Source: Photorhabdus heterorhabditis (GTDB lineage: Bacteria > Pseudomonadota > Gammaproteobacteria > Enterobacterales > Enterobacteriaceae). From it: 64,000 nt of DNA. The notes beneath the pieces were generated by a model that was not told where the DNA came from, did not search any database, and worked only from the letters and a program-made list of their open reading frames with translations. Positions 42,811 to 52,900 of the stretch are shown here, one piece after another. How positions within the stretch are numbered: position 1 is the stretch's first letter; each line of letters begins with the position of its first letter. A program made the position numbers and the translations under genes. Where the stretch lies: NCBI RefSeq assembly GCF_018448905.1, contig NZ_RCWA01000019.1, forward strand, positions 1 through 64,000, read 5' to 3'.

Positions 42811-45800
42811 ATGAATACACTCACGCCCGAACTCGAAAGAATATTAAAAGATAATGGCTTTAATTCCCCACTAGATATTGGCCACCTCTCTTTTGACGAA
42901 TTTCTCCACAAAATGGACGGTAAGCTCTCTTGGTCAAAGACCCTCAGTTTATATCTTGATGTACAACAGGATAATCAATTGCATGAAGCGCATATTCTCA
43001 AACGTGCGAATCCTCAGTTGCAAAATGCCATTCAGCTGGCCCTCACAACACCTCATGCTGATCTGCAAGGTTATAACAGTAAATTCGGTGGTCGGGCCAA
43101 TCAGTATGTAATCCCAGGAGCGGTATCTTCCATGTTTTCTCCTGCTGCTTATTTAACAGAACTTTATCGTCAAGCGCAGGATTTACATGTGCAAGGTTCT
43201 ATTTATCATCTGGATACACGTCGCCCGGATCTAAAATCACTGACGCTCAGCCAGCAAAATATGGATGATGAAATTTCTACCCTTTCTCTGTCTAATAAGG
43301 TGTTGCTGGCAGGGATTAAAACTCTACCTAAGTTAGAAGACCAGACTAAAGTAATGCAAGAATTATCAACCTTCCGCCTTGCCGACTCAATGCCGTATCA
43401 CGATGCTTATGAAAATATACGTCAAGTTATTCAGTTACAGGCACCAATATTAAATCCATTTAATACATCTCCAGAAACCCCAATTGCCAAGCTGATATAT
43501 CAAACCTCCCTGCTTGAGATTAATGCTGCTGTCTCTCCTGACTTGTTTAATATTCTGACGACCAATGCTACAGAAGATAATGTTCAAGACCTTTATCAAC
43601 GGATCTTTGGTGATATTGCCCCCTCCCTAATGTTCAAACCAGAACAGTTGAAAAGTTATTATCATCTGACGGATCAAGAAGCCGATCAATTTATTAAACA
43701 GGAAGAAATTGCACGAGTACATCAGTTGATGGAGAATGAAGACAGTGAGCAACCTGCTCAATATTATCTGCTAAGACTCAATAAGATTATTCGTTTGTCT
43801 CGAATAGCGAAACTCTCCCCAGCAATCCTTAAAAACATTATCTCTGGTAGTATCCATACATCTCAACCTACAGAACTTGGAGGTGAGGATATTTATGACC
43901 TCATAGAAGTTCCTGCCCTTCCCCCATACAATGAATTTCGTGACGAGCCGGATATCAATGTAGAGGCATTAAGGAAAGCCTTTCGAGTTAAATACTATAT
44001 GCAGCGTTACGGTATTGATGCTGAAACCGCGCTAATACTGTGCAAAGTCTCTATTACAGAAAGGACTCATATAACAAATCCTTCTCACCTCAATTTGACC
44101 CAATCGCTGGCTGATATCCATCAGTTAACGACTAATGAGTTGAATTTACTGCTGGTTGCCATCGGTGAAGGGACAAACAACTTATCCGAGATCAGTGATA
44201 GCCATCTGGCTGTTCTGATTGACAAACTTTATACCGTTACCGAGTGGCTACGAACACGGAAATGGAGTGTGTATCAGCTGTTTGTCATGACTACCACCAA
44301 CTATGACAAAACGATAACACCAGAAATCCAAAACTTACTTGATACTGCCTACAATGGCTTGCAAGGCTTTAATAATGATGAAAGTAAGCCAGACCAACTA
44401 TTGGCAGCCCTATCTCCTTATGTCGCTGCTGCTCTGCAATTACCGTCTGAAAACGCCGCTCACTACGTGCTTACCTGGGCAGATCAACTAAAACCTGGCA
44501 ACGGTACAATGACGGCAGAAAAATTCTGGGGGTGGTTGCAAGCTCAATATAATTCAGAACAACATAATTCAGAACAACCACCGCTCCCTGTCACACCAGA
44601 GCACGCGGCTCAGTATTGCCAGTGCCTGGCACAATTAGCACTGATTTATCACTCCACTGACCTCAGCGAGAATACCTTACGTCTGTTTGTGACAAAACCG
44701 CAATTCTTTGGCATGACAGCGTCAACGCATAATGCACTATCACTGATAATGCTGACACGTTTTGCTGACTGGGTTAACTCTCTGGATGACAAAGCTTCCA
44801 CCGTGCTAACAGCCTTCGAAGGTAAAACATTAACGGCGGAACAACTGGCTAACGCCATGAATCTTGATGAAAACCTGCTGTTGCAAGCCAGTCATCAAGC
44901 GCAAAATAATTTCTCCAACTGGGCATCTATTGACACCCTCCTGCAATGGGTTAGCGTTGCGCGTCAGTTAAATATTTCCCCCCAAGAAGTTTCTACGCTA
45001 GCACAACTACTAACCGCAGAATCTCACCCTACCTATGCTCAATGGGAAAACGTAGCTGCGATATTAACCGCTGGGCTGAATACTCAAAAGACCCATGCTT
45101 TACACGCTTTTCTGGATGAGTCTCGTAGTATTGCTTTGAGTGAGTACTATATCCGTAAAGCCGTCAACACAAGTGCAAAAATTAAAAACCGTGATGACCT
45201 ATATCAGTATTTATTAATTGATAATCAGGTTTCCGCTGCCATCAAAACGACGCCGATCGCAGAAGCTATCGCCAGTATCCAGCTATACATCAACCGGGCA
45301 TTGAAAAATATGGAAGCAGATACCATCACAAATGTCACCTGCCGTCCATTCTTTACCAACTGGGATAAATACAATAAACGCTATAGCACCTGGGCCAGCG
45401 TTGCTAAGCTTATTTACTATCCTGAAAATTACATCGATCCGACGATACGCATCGGGCAAACAAAAATGATGGATGCTCTACTGCAATCCGTCAGTCAAAG
45501 CCAATTAAATACCGATACCGCCGAAGATGCTTTTATGTCTTATCTGACGTCGTTTGAACAGGTCGCTAATTTAGAAGTCATCAGTGCTTATCACGACAAT
45601 ATTAATAGTCATCAAGGACTCACCTATTTTATCGGACACAGTAAAACAGAAATTAATCAATATTACTGGCGTAGCGTGGATCACAACAAATTCAACAATG
45701 GAAAATTCGCCCCTAACGCCTGGAGTGAGTGGCACAAAATTGACTGTCCGATGAACCCTTATAACAGCACTATCCGTCCAGTCATATACCAATCCCGCCT

Positions 45801-48800
45801 GTATTTAATCTGGCTGGAGCAAAAGAAGATTGCCAAGCAAGCAGACGATAAACATCAAACTGTCGAAGACTATTATTACGAACTGAAACTGGCACATATT
45901 CGTTATGACGCCACTTGGAGTACGCCAATAACCTTTGATGTGAATGACAAAATATCTGCTGTTTTTAGAACATTAACACCGTTAGAACAAGTGAACACAT
46001 CGGTATTATTGGAGCAATTGATCAAGTATCAAAAACAGTTAGAGGAGAGACTGAAGCAGCAGCAGGAATATGAAGAACAGCTAAAACCATTCCTACCATT
46101 GCAACCGATAAGTCCACCAGAACTTGTGGAGCCACTGGAGTCATCAGATCTATTAGAGGCGCTACTAAAACAACGGAAGGAACAACTAAGGCTATGGGAG
46201 AAAAATCTGACAGAACAAGGGCAATCAACGACGGAAATAAGCATACTGGGAAAACAAAAAGAGTTAAATCAACAAGAGATACAAAAGCAACAGTATCTAC
46301 TGGAGCAAAAACCAGGGTTCTATTGTGCAAGTTATCAAGACAATAAACTGCTGGTAATGTTCTATCAAAAACAAGAGGCAGTGAATAAATACACAATAGA
46401 TGAACCAATAACAGGACTGAATATCACCTTAAATATGTCATCTGAAGATATCAATCTCGGAGATTACATAACTAACATTGGTAAACAGTTTGATACCGGT
46501 GCTGGGGTCAATAGTGTCATAAAGGTGAATAACCGGTATGAAGTCTCACCATCAATAGAGACTAATAACGATAATATCTTAACGCTTTACCATGATACCA
46601 ACAGGGCACAATATATACAGTGGGGAATTTATCGTACCCGCCTTAATACCCTATTCGCCCGTCAATTGGTTAGCAAGGCCACTGCTGGAATCGACACTAT
46701 TTTAAGTCTAGATACTCAGAATATTCAGGAGCCGCAGTTAGGTCAGGGTTTCTATGCTACGTTTGTGATCCCCCCCTATAATCCATCGACTCATGGTGAG
46801 CGCTGGTTTAAGCTTCATGTCAGATATCCTGCTGGTGATAGTCCATATACTATCTACTCAGGTCAGTTAGAAGATACCAGTGTCAGTGTCACACTATTTA
46901 TCCCGCTGATCACCGATCCTAATGCTCTTCCGAATCCTGATTATCACGCCAGAGTTAATATGACTTTCAAGAAAGTCCGGGAAGATTCATATAATTACCG
47001 ACCAGGTTCTCTCTTTATTAAAAACCATCAAGAGCAAGTATTCGTAAAACTTGATTCTAATCTAGAACATTTCCAGAGCGTCAATGTTCTGAGTGATATT
47101 AACAGCGAACCCATGGATTTCAGCGGTGCTAACAGTCTCTATTTTTGGGAGTTGTTCTACTATACCCCGATGTTAATTGCTCAGCGTTTGCTACACGAAC
47201 AAAACTTTGATGAGGCTAATCGTTGGCTAAAATATGTCTGGAACCCATCCGGTTATATTAAACATGGTCAAATTCAACACTATCGCTGGAATGTTCGTCC
47301 ATTACTGGAAGACACTAGCTGGAACGATGATCCTTTAGAAGCCGTCGATCCTGATGCTATAGCGCAACATGATCCCATGCATTACAAAGTTGCTACTTTT
47401 ATGCGCACCCTGGATCTGTTGATGACACGTGGAGATTACGCCTATCGCCAGTTGGAACGGGACACTCTCAACGAAGCTAAGATGTGGTATATGCAGGCAT
47501 TGCATCTGTTAGGTGATAAACCTCATCTATCGCTCAGTTCAGAGTGGAGTAAACCAAGTCTGGGTGATACGGCTAAAACCGAAAAACAAAAAGAGCACTC
47601 CAGCGCAATAGTCGCCTTGCGGCAAGGTAATGTTGAGTTGCACAACAGACCAACAGATCTTTTCCTACCACAAGTCAATGAAGTGATGCTGAACTACTGG
47701 CAAACACTAGAACAACGACTGTACAATCTGCGCCATAACCTCTCCATTGACGGTCAGCCATTGCATCTGGCGATATATGCTACACCTACAGATCCTAAAA
47801 CATTACTCAGCGCTACTATCGCCAACTCACAAGATAGCGGCAATCTGCCATCTGAATTTATACCACTGTGGCACTTCACTCAGATGCTGGAAAACGCCCG
47901 CAGCATGGTGAATCAGCTAACACAATTCGGCTCCACACTACAAAATATTATCGAACGTCAGGATGCAGAAGCATTAAATAGCCTTCTACAAAATCAGGCA
48001 AAAGAGCTGATATTAACGACTCTGAGCATACAGGACAAAACTATTGAAGAACTGGATGCTGAAAAAACCGTGCTGGAAAAAACTAAAGACGCAGCGCAAT
48101 CACGCTTTGATAGCTACAAAAAGTTACATGATGAAAATATCAATGCCGGTGAAAACCGAGTGATAGCGTTGCATGCCTCCGCTGCCGATCTCAATACGGC
48201 CCTGCAAACATCACGTTTGGCAGGGGCCGCTCTGGATCTCGCACCTAATATTTTCGGTTTCGCTGATGGTGGCAGCCACTGGGGGGCAATTGCCGAAGCT
48301 ACAGGTCATATCATGGCGCTTTCCGCCAATGTTATGAACATAGAAGCGGATAAAATTAGCCAGTCAGAAGCCTATCGCCGCCGCCATCAAGAATGGGAAA
48401 TCCAGCGAAATAATGCCGAAGCAGAGATAAAGCAAATCAATTCCCAACTCAGTTCATTAGCGATACGCCGTGAAGCTGCGTTATTGCAGAAAACCAGCCT
48501 GAAAACACAACAGGAACAAATCCAGGCACAACTGACCTTCCTACAACGCAAATTCAGCAATCAAACGCTGTATAACTGGCTACGTGGTCGATTAACTGCT
48601 ATTTACTTCCAATTCTATGATTTGGTAATAGCTCGTTGTTTGATGGCAGAAATGGCCTATCGTTGGGAGACCAATGATACTTCTACCCGCTTTATTAAGC
48701 CCGGGGCCTGGCAGGGAACACATGCTGGTTTGCTCGCAGGTGAAACCTTGATGCTGAATCTGGCACAAATGGAAGATGCACATTTGAAATGGGATCAACG

Positions 48801-49353
48801 CGCTCTGGAAGTGGAACGTACTATCTCATTGACGCAAGTGTATGCCGCCTTGCTGGAACAACCGTTTAATCTGGCAACGCGTATTTCCACCCTGCTGACA
48901 GGTAAAGCCGAATCGCCTGACGATGACAGTCATCCTGTCACGCTGAAAAACAACCAACTACGCACCACAATCTCTCTGGCAGGTCTATCACTACATAATG
49001 ACTACCCAGAGGACAGTGGTGCAAGCAACATCCGCCGTATTAAACAGCTCAGTGTTACCTTGCCAGCCCTGTTAGGACCATACCAAGATGTACAGGCAAT
49101 TCTGTCCTACAATGGAGATACCTCTAGGTTAGCTAAAGGTTGTGAGGCGCTGGCCGTTTCCCATGGAATGAATGACAACGGTCAGTTCCAATTGGATTTC
49201 AACAATGGCAAATTTCTGCCGTTTGAAGGAATTGCGATTAATGATACCGGTACATTGACGCTGAGTTTTCCGAATGCAACGGGTAAACAAAAAACCATGT
49301 TGCAGACACTGAGCGATATCATCTTGCATATTCGCTACACCATTCGCCAATAA
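42811..49353 (+). CDS. Tc toxin A subunit, TcdA-like (2180 aa), with a coiled-coil insertion
   Basis: The N-terminus carries the VRP1-type domain (residues about 90-126: YNSKFGGRANQYVIPGAVSS, then MFSPAAYLTELYRQ). The helical shell and neuraminidase-like region follow (SEYYIRKAVN; LTYFIGHSKTEINQYYWRSV). Residues about 1706-1917 are the long-helix pore-forming region (DAEKTVLEKTKDAAQSRFDS), and about 1917-2180 the TcB-binding end (LSVTLPALLGPYQDVQAILS; LHIRYTIRQ). Two oddities against the paralogue: a Gln/Glu/Leu-rich coiled coil of about 117 aa inserted at residues 1050-1167, and the absence of about 270 aa of beta-rich sequence before YIQWGIYRTRL. The A subunit forms the pentameric pore that docks on host cells. 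RBS AAAAGGAATAAAC. It is terminated before the second A gene. Confidence 0.92.
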   Translation: MNTLTPELERILKDNGFNSPLDIGHLSFDEFLHKMDGKLSWSKTLSLYLDVQQDNQLHEAHILKRANPQLQNAIQLALTTPHADLQGYNSKFGGRANQYVIPGAVSSMFSPAAYLTELYRQAQDLHVQGSIYHLDTRRPDLKSLTLSQQNMDDEISTLSLSNKVLLAGIKTLPKLEDQTKVMQELSTFRLADSMPYHDAYENIRQVIQLQAPILNPFNTSPETPIAKLIYQTSLLEINAAVSPDLFNILTTNATEDNVQDLYQRIFGDIAPSLMFKPEQLKSYYHLTDQEADQFIKQEEIARVHQLMENEDSEQPAQYYLLRLNKIIRLSRIAKLSPAILKNIISGSIHTSQPTELGGEDIYDLIEVPALPPYNEFRDEPDINVEALRKAFRVKYYMQRYGIDAETALILCKVSITERTHITNPSHLNLTQSLADIHQLTTNELNLLLVAIGEGTNNLSEISDSHLAVLIDKLYTVTEWLRTRKWSVYQLFVMTTTNYDKTITPEIQNLLDTAYNGLQGFNNDESKPDQLLAALSPYVAAALQLPSENAAHYVLTWADQLKPGNGTMTAEKFWGWLQAQYNSEQHNSEQPPLPVTPEHAAQYCQCLAQLALIYHSTDLSENTLRLFVTKPQFFGMTASTHNALSLIMLTRFADWVNSLDDKASTVLTAFEGKTLTAEQLANAMNLDENLLLQASHQAQNNFSNWASIDTLLQWVSVARQLNISPQEVSTLAQLLTAESHPTYAQWENVAAILTAGLNTQKTHALHAFLDESRSIALSEYYIRKAVNTSAKIKNRDDLYQYLLIDNQVSAAIKTTPIAEAIASIQLYINRALKNMEADTITNVTCRPFFTNWDKYNKRYSTWASVAKLIYYPENYIDPTIRIGQTKMMDALLQSVSQSQLNTDTAEDAFMSYLTSFEQVANLEVISAYHDNINSHQGLTYFIGHSKTEINQYYWRSVDHNKFNNGKFAPNAWSEWHKIDCPMNPYNSTIRPVIYQSRLYLIWLEQKKIAKQADDKHQTVEDYYYELKLAHIRYDATWSTPITFDVNDKISAVFRTLTPLEQVNTSVLLEQLIKYQKQLEERLKQQQEYEEQLKPFLPLQPISPPELVEPLESSDLLEALLKQRKEQLRLWEKNLTEQGQSTTEISILGKQKELNQQEIQKQQYLLEQKPGFYCASYQDNKLLVMFYQKQEAVNKYTIDEPITGLNITLNMSSEDINLGDYITNIGKQFDTGAGVNSVIKVNNRYEVSPSIETNNDNILTLYHDTNRAQYIQWGIYRTRLNTLFARQLVSKATAGIDTILSLDTQNIQEPQLGQGFYATFVIPPYNPSTHGERWFKLHVRYPAGDSPYTIYSGQLEDTSVSVTLFIPLITDPNALPNPDYHARVNMTFKKVREDSYNYRPGSLFIKNHQEQVFVKLDSNLEHFQSVNVLSDINSEPMDFSGANSLYFWELFYYTPMLIAQRLLHEQNFDEANRWLKYVWNPSGYIKHGQIQHYRWNVRPLLEDTSWNDDPLEAVDPDAIAQHDPMHYKVATFMRTLDLLMTRGDYAYRQLERDTLNEAKMWYMQALHLLGDKPHLSLSSEWSKPSLGDTAKTEKQKEHSSAIVALRQGNVELHNRPTDLFLPQVNEVMLNYWQTLEQRLYNLRHNLSIDGQPLHLAIYATPTDPKTLLSATIANSQDSGNLPSEFIPLWHFTQMLENARSMVNQLTQFGSTLQNIIERQDAEALNSLLQNQAKELILTTLSIQDKTIEELDAEKTVLEKTKDAAQSRFDSYKKLHDENINAGENRVIALHASAADLNTALQTSRLAGAALDLAPNIFGFADGGSHWGAIAEATGHIMALSANVMNIEADKISQSEAYRRRHQEWEIQRNNAEAEIKQINSQLSSLAIRREAALLQKTSLKTQQEQIQAQLTFLQRKFSNQTLYNWLRGRLTAIYFQFYDLVIARCLMAEMAYRWETNDTSTRFIKPGAWQGTHAGLLAGETLMLNLAQMEDAHLKWDQRALEVERTISLTQVYAALLEQPFNLATRISTLLTGKAESPDDDSHPVTLKNNQLRTTISLAGLSLHNDYPEDSGASNIRRIKQLSVTLPALLGPYQDVQAILSYNGDTSRLAKGCEALAVSHGMNDNGQFQLDFNNGKFLPFEGIAINDTGTLTLSFPNATGKQKTMLQTLSDIILHIRYTIRQ

Positions 49354-49373
49354 CTCGCTCAACTCAATGCTAA

Positions 49374-49403
49374 AACAGGCTCCTAATGGGGCCTGTATCT
49401 TTT
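49374..49403 (+). terminator. Terminator of the first tcdA-like gene
   Basis: The stem ACAGGCTCC (49374-49382) / GGGGCCTGT (49387-49395), one mismatch pair, is followed by ATCTTTTTG. It is homologous to the hairpin at 57182-57202, which lacks the T tract. Confidence 0.8.
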
Positions 49404-49755
49404 TGCTCAATCAATATTACAAAATATATTCCATCACTCACAAATGAAATTCCATGATTCCTTTCTGACCGTCTTACACTTCCTTCGGCTCATTACAAAA
49501 TATTAATCATCTTCTTTTTCATAGTAGACCATATGTAACAAATGCAATTATTTCATTTCGTTATTGTTGATAATTATATTACCTTTGGTGTGATTATAAA
49601 TTTTGTTATTGCATCATAACGACCATTTAAATAAATAATAGATAATAACTTCATGGAATAGTTTATAGCTGAATGGTTCTCTTTATTTTTCCACTATTTT
49701 CAATCTATTCAGCCTGCTATCAAACGTTATATTTTCCGCCTGCTTTTGATAGATA
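49404..49755. promoter_or_regulatory. Upstream region of the second tcdA-like gene, distal part
   Basis: This stretch is homologous to 42480-42745 (shared blocks AATATTAATCATC, AAATTTTGTTATTGCAT, CGTTATATTTTC). No ORF is present. Confidence 0.55.
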
Positions 49756-49897
49756 TATACCCAATAGATTTCAAGATGGATCGCGACGGCAAGGGCGCGA
49801 ATCCCCGGGAGCATAGATAACTATGTCATAGATAACGATGTGACCGGGGTGAGTGAGTGCAGTCAACAAAGAGGCAACTTGAAAGATAACAGGTATA
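49756..49897. repeat. ERIC element (142 bp) inserted in the tcdA upstream region
   Basis: From TATACCCAATAGATTTCAAG to ACTTGAAAGATAACAGGTATA. It is a 127-bp-type ERIC with an extra 15-bp near-duplication in the centre (ATAGATAACTATGTC then ATAGATAACGATGTG). The paralogous upstream region at about 42735 lacks it and has a single TATA word at the site. Confidence 0.85.
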
Positions 49898-49959
49898 AAC
49901 CCACGATAAGCAAGGCCGCATAAGTATCTTATTTTACTTAATATTTAAAAGGAATAAAT

Positions 49960-52900
49960 ATGAATACACTCAATCCTGCATACCAACAAGCATTAGGAAA
50001 AAGCTTTACTTCTCTGACCGATATCTGCCATCTCTCTTTTGATGAACTCCGCCAGAAAGTACGAGGCGAGCTTTCATGGTCACAAACCGTCAGCTTATAT
50101 CTTGATGCAAAACAGGTGCAAAAAGATAATCTACTGCATGAAGCTCGTATTCTGAAACGCGCTAATCCTCAGTTACAAAATGCAATACAACTTACCTTGA
50201 CCAAACCCCATGCTGACCAACAAGGTTATAACAGTAAATTTGGCAACCGCGCCAGTCAATATGCAGCACCAGACTCAATTTCTTCCATGTTCTCGCCTGC
50301 CGCTTACCTGACCGAACTTTACCGTCAAGCACGCGATTTACATACGAGCGATTCTATTTATCATCTGGATACACGCCGCCCGGATCTACAGTTACTAACG
50401 CTCAGCCAGAAAAATATGGATACTGAAATATCCACACTTTCTCTGTCTAATAACGTGTTGCTCGAAAGTATTATTAGCAATCAGAGTGGACGTAGTCACT
50501 ATGCTGAAATAATGGAAAAATTATCAACCTTCCCTTTTGCTGGATCACTGCCATATCACGATGCTTATGAAAGCGTGCGTAAAATTATTCAGTTACAGGC
50601 TCCAGTATTTGAACAATCCAGTACACCACCGAAAACAACCGTCGCCAAACTCATGTATCAAATTTCTCTGTTGGAGATTAATTCATCTGTTTCACCTGAA
50701 TTGTTTAATATTCTGACAGAAGAAATTACCGAAGCCAATGCAAAGAGTCTTTATAATAAAAATTTTGGTAATATTAATCCTTCCCTGATAGAAAACCCAG
50801 AATATCTGAGGAATTATTATAATCTGACTGATGAAGAATTTAGTCATTTAACTAAATTGAATGTTACATTAACTACAAAAAAAATAAAAAGTACAACACC
50901 TTCCAACGCAAAATATGATTATCTTCTTCTGTTGAAACGGAATAAATTTATTCGTCTGTCCAAAGCTACAAATCTGCCACTACCCGTATTGGTAGAAATT
51001 ATCTCCAATACCAACCCAGGACTCAACATCAATGCAGAAGTACTAAAGAAAGTCTTTCGTGTAAAATACTATATGCATCGTTACGGTATTGATACTGAAA
51101 CAGCACTAATACTGTGTAAAGCCCCCATTTCACAACGTGATGATAATAACAGCCCCAGCCAATTTGATCGTTTGTTTAATACTCCCAAACTGAATGGGCA
51201 AGATTTTTCTGCCGAGAATAAAGAGATTGATTTAAATCCAAACAATACCAACGACTGGAAAAAAACTGCGCTTAAACGTGCTTTTAATGTCGATGATGTC
51301 TCACTTTATCGCCTAGTAAAGATCGTCAATGGTGGTAGCACCACTAGAAAAATTATCCATAATATAGAGAATCTTTCTCATCTCTATCTCACCAAATTAC
51401 TGGCAGATATCCATCAGTTGACTATTAATGAATTAGGTTTATTGCTCATTGCTACGGGTGAAGGGAAAACCAACTTACTCAAAATCACAGATAATGAGCT
51501 GGTCTTATTAATTAACAAACTCTATGACATTACCGAATGGCTGCGTACACAGAAGCTAAGTGTATATCAGTTGTTCATCATGACCACTAATAACTATGAT
51601 AAAACCCTGATCCCAGAAATATACAACTTGCTGGATACTGTATATAACGGCTTAAAAGATTTTGATAAGAAAGCGGAGAAAACCAAAAAAAATCTGCTGG
51701 AAGCTATTTCGCCTTATATCACCGCCGCTTTGCAATTACCGTCTGAACATACGGCATATGCCATCCTCACCTGGGCGGATAAATTAGAACCCGGCAAAGG
51801 AAAAATGACAGCTGAGAAATTATGGAGCTGGTTACGGGTAAACCCCGTTACAACTCAACCAGAATTCCAGCAACAAGCTGAACCCGTTATTCAATATTGC
51901 CAGTGCCTGGCACAACTGGCGCTGATCTACCGTTCCACGGGTCTCAACGAAAACGCTTTCCATCTGTTTGTAACAAAACCGCAAATCTTTGGCACTACAG
52001 CCGAAACGGAATCAACACCTAACGCATTATCATTGATAATGATGACACACTTTGCTGACTGGATTAATTCACTGGGCAAAAAAGCTTCTTTCGTCCTGAC
52101 CGAACTTGAAAAAGGAACATTAACGGCAAAACAGCTGGCTAGCGCCATGAACCTTGATAAAAATCTGCTATTACAAGCCAGTACCCTAGAACAAAAACAT
52201 AATCCATTAATTTCATTAACTACCAATGAAATACAGCCAAGCAATCCCTTCATCAGTTGGGCATCTATCGACGCCATTCTGCAATGGGTTGATATAGCGC
52301 GTCAATTACATGTCTCTCCAGAGAATGTTTCAGAACTGGCAGAATTACTCACCAATGACCTTTTCGCTGCTTATAACCAGTGGGAAAACATAGCTACAGC
52401 ATTAACTGCTGGTTTAGATACCCCAAAGGCCAATACCCTGCATGCATTTCTGGATGAATCCCGCAGTACGGCATTAAGCGAGTACTATATCCGCAACATC
52501 ACTAATAAAGGCCCCGCGATTAAAAACCGTGATGACCTGTATCAGTATTTATTGATTGATAATCAAGTTTCCGCCGCTATTAAAACCACGCGAATTGCTG
52601 AAGCAATTGCTAGCATCCAACTGTATATTAACCAGGCACTGAAAAACATAGAGGAAAATACAGTCCAGAATGTAACCAGCCGTCAATTCTTTGCCGATTG
52701 GGATAAATATAATAAACGCTACAGCACCTGGGCCAGCGTATCGAAACTCGCTTATTACCCTGAAAATTACATTGATCCGACCATGCGTATCGGACAAACA
52801 AAAATGATGGATACACTGCTGCAATCCGTCAGCCAGAGTCAATTAAATACCGATACTGTAGAAGATGCCTTTAATTCTTATTTAACGTCATTCGAACAAG

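Noticed and set aside
46022-46408. 128-aa and 71-aa minus-strand ORFs
   Set aside because: Antisense to the coiled-coil insertion of the first A subunit; the Val/Leu/Ser bias reflects the complementary Gln/Glu/Lys codons.
27675-49897. Repeated palindromes considered as a CRISPR or phage attachment array
   Set aside because: They are dispersed, unequal in length and fit ERIC structure; there are no regular spacers and no cas genes.
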